DNA of 6,080 nt from CAYSBK01 sp964429265 (GCA_964429265.1 CAYSBK010000148.1:1-6080), one strand, 5' to 3'. Shown: positions 1 through 6,079, numbered from the stretch's first letter. Notes: a model not told the origin generated them from the letters alone. Translations and numbers: made by a program.

Positions 1-1
1 G

Positions 2-199
2 TTTTACGGCACCGACACAATCAGGATAGTCAACAGCGTGCTGGAACGGCTGGGCCGGCTTGTGGCATACTGGCTCGAATGTGACTGCGACAACAGGCCG
101 GGCTGGTGCGACGGCTTTGACATCAACGGCGACGGGGTGGTGAACTTTGTGGACTTTGCGATGGCGGATATGCCCGCGGCGGAAAAGGCGGCGCGCTGA
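2..199 (+). CDS. C-terminal fragment of a secreted protein with a dockerin-like EF-hand tail
   Basis: The frame is open from the left edge to a TGA at 197-199, so only the last 65 residues are visible and the catalytic or binding part lies outside. Residues 40-51 (bases 119-154) read DINGDGVVNFVD, a canonical 12-residue calcium loop with acidic or polar residues at positions 1, 3, 5, 9 and 12. A helix-like stretch, LGRLVAYWLE (17-26), and a Cys cluster (C27, C29, C36, with W35) precede it. This order, WL-x-C-x-C...WC-x-G-x-D-x-N-x-DG, is what planctomycete surface enzymes often carry at their C-terminus. A first loop would sit at about residues 3-14 but lacks most ligands, so the dockerin-like pair has one good and one degenerate half. 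By analogy the tail probably anchors or docks a secreted enzyme. The parent protein's activity cannot be told from here. The gene converges on the minus-strand gene that ends one base further on. Confidence 0.8.
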   Translation, partial: FYGTDTIRIVNSVLERLGRLVAYWLECDCDNRPGWCDGFDINGDGVVNFVDFAMADMPAAEKAAR

Positions 200-200
200 A

Positions 201-722
201 TCACAATCGGCCTGCTGCGGCCGGCGCCGGGATGGTGAATCGCCCAACAGATGTGGCCGGTTGCGGAACAACCGTGCAGGTTATGCCGGCGGTGCGCTGC
301 GCGCAACGGCACTGGGTGTGCGGCATCCGGCCAGGACGACGGCTGGGGCGGACCACGGCGTGAATGTCGACGTCGAAATCGGTGTCCTGCCGGCCGATGG
401 CTATGGGGCCATAGGTGTAGCTGCGGACCGGCGGTTGATGTCGAACGGCATAGGGAGGCTGGGCAACGGGCGCGTCGAGGGCATCGGCGGCTGCGGCTGA
501 TTCAATGATGCGCACGCCGGAGTTCACGAGGTCCCACTCGTCGGCCATACGGTACGCGACGTAAAGTTCGCCGTTGCGGTCCCAGATGAAGACGTATCCT
601 GCGAGGTGGTTTTGTCCTGCAAGCAGGGCCACCACGGCACAGGCGGGCTGATTCTGGAGCGGCTGCGTCCGGAAAAACGCCAGTGCGGTCAGTATCAGCA
701 TAATTTTGGGGAGCTGTTTCAT
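201..722 (-). CDS. Putative exported protein of unknown function (173 aa)
   Basis: The frame runs from ATG at 720-722 to TGA at 201-203. The start is supported by GGGAG (731-735 on the complement) eight bases upstream. The N-terminus has a Lys-containing n-region and a hydrophobic core (IMLILTALAFF, residues 7-17), so Sec export or a membrane anchor is likely. A second short hydrophobic run lies at 27-36. Residues 42-74 (GYVFIWDRNGELYVAYRM, then DEWDLVNSGVRIIE) look like a compact beta-rich segment. The rest is Pro/Ala/Arg-rich. The last 45 residues are unusually rich in Arg, Cys and Thr and could be weakly constrained, or could reflect an undetected frameshift. Third codon positions are mostly G or C throughout, which favours a real gene. 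I do not recognise a family. The 45-codon ORF upstream overlaps it by ATGA, suggesting coupled translation. Confidence 0.6.
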   Translation of the reverse strand: MKQLPKIMLILTALAFFRTQPLQNQPACAVVALLAGQNHLAGYVFIWDRNGELYVAYRMADEWDLVNSGVRIIESAAAADALDAPVAQPPYAVRHQPPVRSYTYGPIAIGRQDTDFDVDIHAVVRPSRRPGRMPHTQCRCAQRTAGITCTVVPQPATSVGRFTIPAPAAAGRL

Positions 723-856
723 TTTTTCGTCTCCCGCCGGTTCGCCGGCCTAAAGCATTTCGTCCGTGTCCAGTTTCCACTAATAACAGCGGGGCGCAAA
801 TCCGTAAATCGGGCCAGAACCTCATTTTCACATAGGTCGATACCTTCGGGCGACAT
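719..856 (-). CDS. Possible 45-residue leader ORF, translationally coupled to the exported-protein gene
   Basis: ATG at 854-856 is preceded, after eight bases, by AAGGG (865-869 on the complement), a good ribosome binding site. The frame stays open for 45 codons and ends in a TGA that shares the four bases ATGA with the start of the next gene. The peptide begins MSPEGIDLCENEVLARFTDL and turns basic towards the end (FRPANRRETKK). It has no signal peptide or recognised domain. An in-frame ATG at 902-904 gives a 61-residue version, but no ribosome binding site supports it. The binding site plus the exact ATGA junction suggests a real leader or small protein that feeds ribosomes to the downstream gene. 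Against it are its short length and lack of a known family. It could instead be untranslated leader RNA. Confidence 0.4.
   Translation of the reverse strand: MSPEGIDLCENEVLARFTDLRPAVISGNWTRTKCFRPANRRETKK
736..749 (-). promoter_or_regulatory. GC-rich hairpin abutting the ribosome binding site of the 173-aa gene
   Basis: GCCGG and CCGGC form a perfect 5-bp stem around a four-base loop (CGAA on the minus strand). In minus-strand RNA it lies inside the 3' end of the leader ORF and directly touches the GGGAG ribosome binding site at 731-735. No U-tract follows, so it is not an intrinsic terminator. A stem here could restrict initiation at the 173-aa gene unless ribosomes translating the leader open it. 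The stem is visible in the sequence; the regulatory role is inference. Confidence 0.3.
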
Positions 857-902
857 CGGGTAATCCCTTAGGGGGGTGGTTGCAGACGGTCGCCGCGGCG
901 GC

Positions 903-951
903 AAAAAAATCGTTTTTTGTTCTTTATCTCCGGCCGTGGGTCTGGTATGTT
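903..951 (+). promoter_or_regulatory. Sigma-70-type promoter with UP-like A/T tract for the 932-aa gene
   Basis: A -10 element TATGTT (946-951) is preceded by TG one base away (943-944), making an extended -10. A weak -35, TTTATC (923-928), lies 17 bases upstream of it. Just before that is an A7 run (903-909), TCG, then a T6 run (913-918). With transcription starting near 958, this tract falls at about -55 to -40, the usual place of an UP element. The predicted 5' leader is about 46 bases and ends at the ATG at 1004. The hexamers and spacing are visible; promoter activity is inferred. Confidence 0.5.
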
Positions 952-1003
952 ACCTACAGATCAGCGGGAAATCAGCGTCAACCATTTGTTGAAAGGACTG
1001 AGT

Positions 1004-3802
1004 ATGGTCACGTCAAGAACTGTTGGCTGGGCCATTCTGGCCGGGCTATTGTGTGTGCCGGTTTGTCTGCGGACCGCCGCCCGGGCAAACGACGTTGGAT
1101 CGGCCCGGGAGTTGCTGAAATCCATACGGACCCAGACAGCAGGGCGCGGCAGGGCCTCGTACGAGAATCGTTCGTCAAGCGACGTGGTGGCGGCGAGCGA
1201 ACAACCGGCCGGCCAAGAGCCGAAGCCCGCGACCGCCGCGCAACCGCCGGAGACAGCCGGGCAGGCTGAATCCGCCGGCGACGAGTTGCTCAGAGCGATA
1301 CCCGCGGGATGCCTGTTTTGCGTCAGGGTCAACAACCTCGGCGAAACGCTGGGCCGGGTGGACCAGTTTCTGGGCGGTGCATTGCCGGTGCCGATAGCAG
1401 TTTCGATGCTGGTTCAAGCGAATCTGGCGAAACTTCTGGGCAGTCAACAACCGGCGGGCGTGGATCCGGCGGGCAATTTCGCCTGTTTTGCCGTGTCGCA
1501 GTCCGGCGGAACGCCCGCGGCGGGGCCGCCGGCGCCGCCTTTCGTGGGTGTGCTTGTGCCGGTGAAGGACTACCGGCAATTCGTGGAGGGCAACGGCAAC
1601 GTTGCGCCGCCGGACCAGAAAGGCATCTCAAGGATAACCAGCCAGGGTATGCCCGCGCTTGTCGCCGGGCGGTTTGGTCGTTTTTCGCTGATAACGTTAG
1701 CGCAGTATTACGACCGGCTGGCGGCGCTGACGGGCGCGGGGCAGCCGGCCGCGAAGGCATCGCTGGCGGCGGTATTGCAGGCGGACCAGGTGGCGGAGGC
1801 AATCTCGTCACCCGTGTGGGCGTACGTAAATATGCAGCAGGTGCGGGAGGAGTATGGCCCGGCAATGCTGGCCGGGCTTGAGGCGGCGAAAGCCCAGATG
1901 GAAGCGGCACAGTCGAGGTCCTGCGTATCAAACCCGGAAGCTGCATCGAGGATTATGGACGTGTATTCTTCTTTCGTGCAGGTGTTGATGAAGGAGATTC
2001 AGTCGCTTACGCTGAGCCTGGAGCCGACCGCCAGCGTCTGCAGGCTGACCGCCACCGTCGCTGCGGTGCCGGGAACAGATGCGGCGAAAGCGCTGGCCTC
2101 CGAAGGCGCGGGCGAGTCGGTCAATCCGTTGCTCGGTTATCTTGAGAATGGTGCGGCGGCCAATATGGCCTTCAGGATAAATACACCCTGCTGGAAGAAA
2201 CTGTACGCGGTGGGCCTTGATATGATGGAGGCGATGGCCGGCGAGAATATGTCGGCCGGTGACTTGGAGCAAATAAAAAGCCTCGGCGCCGAGATGCTTG
2301 ACTCGATGGGTGAGTACATTGCCGAGAGTGTAACGATTAATCCGCAGGCAGTTCCGCCATTTTCGGCCAGGTATGCCTTTCAGGTGGGGGACGCTGAGAA
2401 ATACGGAAATGCGTTGGAGCAACTTGCCGCGGTGTGGAATAATGGGCCTGGCGGTTTGTACGAGAAAATGGGTATGAAGACTCGCTATGTTATTAAACCC
2501 AAGGCCCAGCGATACAAGGGCGTCTGGATAGACGAGGCTAAACTGACTATGACCGCCGATGCCAACTCGCCCGAAGGCAAGATGATAGTGGCGATCTACG
2601 GCGGCGGATTTGATTACAGATGGGCAGTTGTGAACGGCCTTTGCGTCGGTGTCGTCGGCGGGGACGTCGACGTGGCGGTGCGAAAACTGATCGACCAGGC
2701 AAAGGCCGGCAGCCCGGGGCAAGTGCCATCCGAGATAAAGACCGCCCTTGAGCTTGTGCCACAGGCCGGCCGGGCAGATTTTATGGTCACCTTCAATGTT
2801 CTGCGGCTGGCCGGGTTCGTGAGGCTGTTTGCGCCGGTGCCCGTTGCGGGTACCGAGGTACCGACAAGCGGCAACATAGTGGTGTGCGGCGGGGTCGGCG
2901 ACGGCAAACTGACCGTCACAACGGCGGTGCCCAAGCAGCACCTGACCGAGGTAATCGCGGCGGTGCAGAAACTGATACAGGAAAAGATGAAAGCGGCGCG
3001 GGCCGGGAAAACAGGCCCGCCGGCCGGTGCGCCCGTAAGACCAATCGCACAACAGGTCGTCCAGGGCAAAATCAAGGGCACCACCGTAACTCTCGAAAAG
3101 GCCGAGGTAAACAATGACGGGGTGGTGGCCATCTATACCGGCGATTCGTGGGGGGGCAATCCGAGTGTTCTTCTTTTCGTGTTCGACCTGAAGGGGGCCG
3201 GCGTTCCAGAGAACCGCACGTTTGTCGTGGAGCCTGGTTCCGGCGCCGAGGCACCGATGGTTCACGTTCATTTCAGGTGGAAAGACCCCGACACCGGCAA
3301 GATAAAGACCGACGTTGTTACGCGCGGGTTCGGCTTGCAGTTGCGGTTCGGCCGGCAAAGCGGCAACACAATCACCGGTGCGATTCTGCTGGACATACCC
3401 GAGCAGGACACCCATATCGAAGGCAACTTCGTCGCCGAGATCAAGACGGCCGACAAGAAGTCGGCGTCGGGCGGTTCGCGGGGGCACGACCGGATCACGC
3501 AGGGCACTGCCCGATACCCGTGGCGGGGCCAGGCCGGTGATTCGGCCGGCAGGGGCAGGAACCTGAACATCGTCACGGTTAAAGTCCTCGGTGTCACCGA
3601 CTACCGCACGGAGGAAACGGTGGCCGAGCAACTGAACTCGCTGACGGGGTCGCGGCGGGCGTGGCTGAGCTATCGCAGAAAAGGCGATACGATGACCGCA
3701 CAATTGGGGCCGGTCCCGGACCCGCGGGCGCTTGCCGGCAAATTGGGCTTCGGGACCGTCACCTCAATGGATGACAACCTGATCGTCGTGCAACTTCCCT
3801 GA
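1004..3802 (+). CDS. Large exported multi-domain protein of unknown function (932 aa)
   Basis: I chose the ATG at 1004 because AAAGGA (992-997) lies six bases upstream and a signal peptide begins right there. In-frame ATGs at 917 and 947 fall in or before the promoter. The hydrophobic core (VGWAILAGLLCVPVCL) ends in an Ala-Arg-Ala site, so cleavage is likely after residue 28. There is no lipobox. A Pro/Ala/Gln-rich linker (about 70-92) leads to a long alpha/beta region (about 94-660) opening with LLRAIPAGCLFCVRVNNLGETL. This style occurs in planctomycete proteins that loosely resemble DUF3352, but I cannot assign it firmly. A basic linker (about 661-685) precedes a beta-rich domain (about 690-813). 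A Gly/Ser/Arg linker (about 817-852) then leads to a 76-residue beta-alpha-beta-beta-alpha-beta module (about 854-931). That module is shaped like a heavy-metal-associated (HMA) ferredoxin-like domain but lacks the CxxC metal site. No catalytic motif is evident. It probably acts in the periplasm or envelope. No convincing terminator follows it. Confidence 0.85.
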   Translation: MVTSRTVGWAILAGLLCVPVCLRTAARANDVGSARELLKSIRTQTAGRGRASYENRSSSDVVAASEQPAGQEPKPATAAQPPETAGQAESAGDELLRAIPAGCLFCVRVNNLGETLGRVDQFLGGALPVPIAVSMLVQANLAKLLGSQQPAGVDPAGNFACFAVSQSGGTPAAGPPAPPFVGVLVPVKDYRQFVEGNGNVAPPDQKGISRITSQGMPALVAGRFGRFSLITLAQYYDRLAALTGAGQPAAKASLAAVLQADQVAEAISSPVWAYVNMQQVREEYGPAMLAGLEAAKAQMEAAQSRSCVSNPEAASRIMDVYSSFVQVLMKEIQSLTLSLEPTASVCRLTATVAAVPGTDAAKALASEGAGESVNPLLGYLENGAAANMAFRINTPCWKKLYAVGLDMMEAMAGENMSAGDLEQIKSLGAEMLDSMGEYIAESVTINPQAVPPFSARYAFQVGDAEKYGNALEQLAAVWNNGPGGLYEKMGMKTRYVIKPKAQRYKGVWIDEAKLTMTADANSPEGKMIVAIYGGGFDYRWAVVNGLCVGVVGGDVDVAVRKLIDQAKAGSPGQVPSEIKTALELVPQAGRADFMVTFNVLRLAGFVRLFAPVPVAGTEVPTSGNIVVCGGVGDGKLTVTTAVPKQHLTEVIAAVQKLIQEKMKAARAGKTGPPAGAPVRPIAQQVVQGKIKGTTVTLEKAEVNNDGVVAIYTGDSWGGNPSVLLFVFDLKGAGVPENRTFVVEPGSGAEAPMVHVHFRWKDPDTGKIKTDVVTRGFGLQLRFGRQSGNTITGAILLDIPEQDTHIEGNFVAEIKTADKKSASGGSRGHDRITQGTARYPWRGQAGDSAGRGRNLNIVTVKVLGVTDYRTEETVAEQLNSLTGSRRAWLSYRRKGDTMTAQLGPVPDPRALAGKLGFGTVTSMDDNLIVVQLP

Positions 3803-3840
3803 GGGTTGCACCATTTGCGAGAAACAGCGGCGCCGACGGC

Positions 3841-3869
3841 TTGACTTTTGCGGGGGGTTGGTGTATGCT
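3841..3869 (+). promoter_or_regulatory. Strong sigma-70-type promoter for the DUF1080 gene
   Basis: TTGACT (3841-3846) and TATGCT (3864-3869) are separated by exactly 17 bases, close to the sigma-70 consensus in both boxes and in spacing. Transcription would start near 3876, giving a leader of about 28 bases before the ATG at 3904. It lies in the 101-base gap after the 932-aa gene, so the downstream gene can be expressed on its own. Upstream there is only an imperfect GC-rich inverted repeat with no T-tract, so read-through from the upstream gene remains possible. Confidence 0.65.
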
Positions 3870-3903
3870 CGGTTGTCTTTAATTCCAATGAAGGGCTGAT
3901 GCT

Positions 3904-5742
3904 ATGTCTATTCGAGAATGGTTGCGAAACGGTGCGGTCGTTACGGTGACGGTGCTTGTGGTGCCGGTTTTTGCGGGGCGGGTCCTTGGGCGGCAGGCGG
4001 AATCTGCGGGGTGGCAGCCGTTGTTTGACGGCCGGACGCTGGCAGGCTTCGTGCGGCTCGGCGGAAAGGCGATCTACAAGGTCGAGGACGGCGCAATCGT
4101 CGGAGTTACCGTAAAGGGCACGCCGAACAGTTTCCTGTGCACGAAGAAGCATTACGGGGATTTCATACTTGAATTTGACGTAAAGGTGGACCCGGAGCTT
4201 AATTCCGGGGTGCAGATACGCAGCCGAAGTCTGAAGGCTTACCAGAACGGCAGGGTCCACGGCTACCAGGTGGAGATAGACCCGTCGGCGCGGGCGTTCA
4301 GCGGCGGCATTTACGACGAGGCCCGCCGCGGCTGGCTCAACGATTTGAGCGACAACGAGCCTGCGAGAAAGGCCTTCAAGCCCGGGCAGTGGAATCACTT
4401 CCGGGTGGAGGCGATAGGCGACTCGATAAAGACGTGGGTGAACGGGGTGCCGGCGGCGGACCTTGTCGACTCGATGACGCTGAGCGGCTTCATCGGGCTG
4501 CAGGTGCACTTGACGAAATCCGACCGTCCGCTGGAGGTCCGCTGGCGCAACCTGCGGATAAAGGACCTCGGCAGACACGTATGGAAACCTTTGTTCGACG
4601 GCAAGACGCTTAACGGCTGGCATACCCTGCCCGGGGGGAAGTGGCGCGTGGAAAACGGCGTTATCATAGGCACCAGCCCAAAGAGCGAGCCGCGTCACGG
4701 CCTGCTTGTTACCGACCGGCGGTTCGGCGACTTCACGGCGAGGCTGAAGTTCAAGGCAGTGGAAGGCAACAGCGGTTTCTACTTTCGCTGCGAGGAAGTC
4801 AACAGCATCGTTGGCGTGCACGGTTTCCAGGCGGAGATAGACAAGACCAACGACGTCGGGGGGCTTTACGAAACGGGCGGCCGGGCCTGGGTCGTCAAGC
4901 CGCGACCCGAGGACGTGAAAAAATGGTTCAAGCCGGGACAGTGGAACCGGATGACGGTCTCGGCACACGGCAGGCGCATCGTGGTGCACGTCAACGGCTA
5001 CAAGACCGCCGAGTTGAAAGACGACCCCGGCCGGCTCGAAGGCCACCTCGCGTTGCAACTGCACGGCAGCAAGGATATGCACGTGATGTTCACGGACATC
5101 GAATTGCTGGTGCCGCAGGAAAAGGCGGGCGGCGATGTTGCCGGCGTGCAGTTGAAGCCGGTTTTTTTCAGGGCCGATTTTGAAGACGGCAGCCTGGATG
5201 CCTGGGAGGCTACGGACGCAGCGGCCTGGCGGATTGAAAAGACGGCCGAGGGTAACGTGCTATCGTTGTTCCAGCAGAGCCGCTACAAGCCGCCCGTGCG
5301 GTCGCCGGTGAATATCAACCTTATCAAGGATGTCTCGGTCGGCAGCTTCACGCTGGAACTGAAGGCCAGGTCCACCAAGGCCGAGTACCCTCACAGGGAC
5401 CTGTGCCTGGTGTTCGGCTACCGCGACCCTTCGCATTTTTATTACGTGCACCTTGCCAGCCGGGCCGACCCGCACGCCAATTCCATCTTCGTCGTGGACG
5501 GCGCGCCTCGCGTATCTATCGCCACCGAAAGAACGACGGGGACAAAGTGGGGCGAAAGCTGGCACAAGATTCGGCTTGTTCGCGATGCGGATTCGGGCGA
5601 TATCGAGGTCTTCTTCGACGATATGACGAAACCCGTAATGACCGCCCGGGACGACCGTTTCAAATCCGGCAAGGTCGGCGTCGGCTCCTTCGACGACACC
5701 GGCTGGTTCGACGACGTCACCATATTCGGCACAAGCCGATAA
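3904..5742 (+). CDS. Exported protein with two tandem 3-keto-disaccharide hydrolase (DUF1080) domains and a third jelly-roll-like domain (612 aa)
   Basis: The ATG at 3904 follows AAGGG (3891-3895) by eight bases and opens a signal peptide (core AVVTVTVLVVPVFA, residues 11-24, probable cleavage after A24), so the protein is exported. Domain 1 (about 36-219) and domain 2 (about 227-401) share family landmarks in the same order. These are W-x-PLFDG-x-TL near the start; NSGVQIRS versus NSGFYFRC; GYQVEID versus GFQAEID; GGIYDE versus GGLYET; FKPGQWN in both; and an NG loop before the last strands. Family PF06439 takes its name from hydrolysis of 3-keto-disaccharides made by glycoside 3-dehydrogenases, and it folds as a concanavalin-like jelly roll. 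Domain 3 (about 421-611; FEDGSLDAWE near its start, GWFDDVTIFG at its end) looks like another jelly roll of the glycan-binding or LamG-like kind. Substrate and activity are unknown. Members are often single-domain, so the three-domain form is notable. No oxidoreductase partner lies in the window. Confidence 0.9.
   Translation: MSIREWLRNGAVVTVTVLVVPVFAGRVLGRQAESAGWQPLFDGRTLAGFVRLGGKAIYKVEDGAIVGVTVKGTPNSFLCTKKHYGDFILEFDVKVDPELNSGVQIRSRSLKAYQNGRVHGYQVEIDPSARAFSGGIYDEARRGWLNDLSDNEPARKAFKPGQWNHFRVEAIGDSIKTWVNGVPAADLVDSMTLSGFIGLQVHLTKSDRPLEVRWRNLRIKDLGRHVWKPLFDGKTLNGWHTLPGGKWRVENGVIIGTSPKSEPRHGLLVTDRRFGDFTARLKFKAVEGNSGFYFRCEEVNSIVGVHGFQAEIDKTNDVGGLYETGGRAWVVKPRPEDVKKWFKPGQWNRMTVSAHGRRIVVHVNGYKTAELKDDPGRLEGHLALQLHGSKDMHVMFTDIELLVPQEKAGGDVAGVQLKPVFFRADFEDGSLDAWEATDAAAWRIEKTAEGNVLSLFQQSRYKPPVRSPVNINLIKDVSVGSFTLELKARSTKAEYPHRDLCLVFGYRDPSHFYYVHLASRADPHANSIFVVDGAPRVSIATERTTGTKWGESWHKIRLVRDADSGDIEVFFDDMTKPVMTARDDRFKSGKVGVGSFDDTGWFDDVTIFGTSR
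4009..5106 (+). repeat. Tandem duplication of the DUF1080 domain at protein level
   Basis: Residues 36-219 and 227-401 of the 612-aa protein align through their whole length with matching landmarks: PLFDG-x-TL, GDF in the third strand, NSG, V/G-H-G-x-Q-x-EID, GG-x-Y-(D/E), and the identical FKPGQWN. The two copies are clearly diverged, so the duplication is old. Domain 1 carries the insertion-type loop DEARRGWLNDL after GGIY, while domain 2 has ETGGRAWVVKP. The copies may therefore differ in substrate or in whether they are catalytic. Confidence 0.8.
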
Positions 5743-5890
5743 CAGCTCACACCGAAACCAGGGTGTATGTCCGAAAGCTGCCTGAATGCGGGTATGGCTA
5801 CAGCGGTCACTGCCGCAACCGCAATCGCCTCCTTAAGATCACCAGGGTTGCCGCACCAATGCCGAAGAAGCGCGTGGCCAGGCTGTCTCG
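5743..5890. other. Intergenic stretch with an in-frame hydrophobic/Arg-rich tail on the minus strand
   Basis: No complete gene, tRNA or clear terminator was seen after the DUF1080 gene. A small stem (GCGG with CCGC) near 5803-5816 has no T-tract. On the minus strand, 27 sense codons (5810-5890) directly follow the TAA of the right-edge ORF in the same frame, ending at TGA 5807-5809. They encode FFGIGAATLVILRRR followed by more basic residues, which resembles the membrane-plus-Arg end of a C-terminal sorting signal. No PEP motif or separate start codon with a ribosome binding site was found, so I do not call it a gene. Confidence 0.35.
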
Positions 5891-6079
5891 TTACTTCGCT
5901 TGCTCTAACAAACCTTCCCTAAAGTAGTAAGCGGACGGTTTTTGATTGTTATAGACGAACACTTCAAACTCACCACTCGTCTCAATTCTGGTTGGTTCAA
6001 CTGAGCCGAGGGCGGTGAAGGCGGTGGGGATTCGAGGTGCGGCGGGGCAGGTGAGAGAGTATCGACGAACGATTCTCAG
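5891..6079 (-). CDS. Probable C-terminal fragment of an unidentified protein
   Basis: Read on the minus strand, the frame is open from the right edge to TAA at 5891-5893, giving 62 residues. No start codon with a ribosome binding site is visible, so the gene probably begins outside the window. The visible peptide includes IETSGEFEVFVYNNQKP and ends YYFREGLLEQAK. The SGEFEVFVYNN stretch looks like a beta strand from an ordinary folded protein, and I recognise no family. The part nearest the edge uses C-ending codons like the other genes. The last third lies in an AT-rich patch (about 45 G+C in the 110 bases 5891-6000) and uses less typical codons such as AGA and TTA. The gene would converge on the DUF1080 gene. 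It could be a chance open frame. Confidence 0.4.
   Translation of the reverse strand: MRIVRRYSLTCPAAPRIPTAFTALGSVEPTRIETSGEFEVFVYNNQKPSAYYFREGLLEQAK

Noticed and set aside
891..910. GC palindrome next to an A-run as an intrinsic terminator
   Set aside because: On plus the palindrome is followed by A's, and on minus the T-run precedes it. Neither orientation has a hairpin directly followed by a U-tract, and the palindrome has no room for a loop.
917..1003. Upstream in-frame starts (917 and 947) for the 932-aa protein
   Set aside because: They lie in or before the promoter and would put about 20-30 charged or polar residues ahead of the signal peptide. The ATG at 1004 has AAAGGA at ideal spacing.
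1928..3703. 591-codon open frame on the minus strand inside the 932-aa gene
   Set aside because: It lies wholly antisense to a gene with a good promoter, ribosome binding site and signal peptide. Its translation has no domain or signal and is rich in His, Arg and Gly, as expected for the complement of GC-biased codons.
3826..3845. GC-rich inverted repeat between the two large genes as a terminator
   Set aside because: Pairing is imperfect and no T-tract follows. The sequence runs straight into the -35 box.
3888..3899. Three-codon ORF (Met-Lys-Gly-stop) just before the DUF1080 start
   Set aside because: It has no ribosome binding site of its own and contains the downstream gene's site. It is too short to support as a leader peptide.
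3670..5082. 470-codon open frame on the minus strand across the DUF1080 gene
   Set aside because: It is antisense to clearly recognised DUF1080 domains, and its translation shows no family features. It is a codon-bias shadow.
5403..5927. 174-codon plus-strand frame overlapping the end of the DUF1080 gene
   Set aside because: Two thirds is an out-of-frame shadow of the DUF1080 gene. It has no ribosome binding site and no recognisable domain.
5911..5943. Imperfect hairpin followed by a T-run, a possible plus-strand terminator
   Set aside because: The stem has only 7 pairs with one mismatch and a 14-base loop, and the T-run partly forms the stem. It also lies about 170 bases past the DUF1080 stop, inside the minus-strand edge ORF.
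5985..6010. GGTTCAA stretch resembling a tRNA T-loop
   Set aside because: The flanking bases do not form a T-arm stem, and no acceptor or anticodon arms are found around it.
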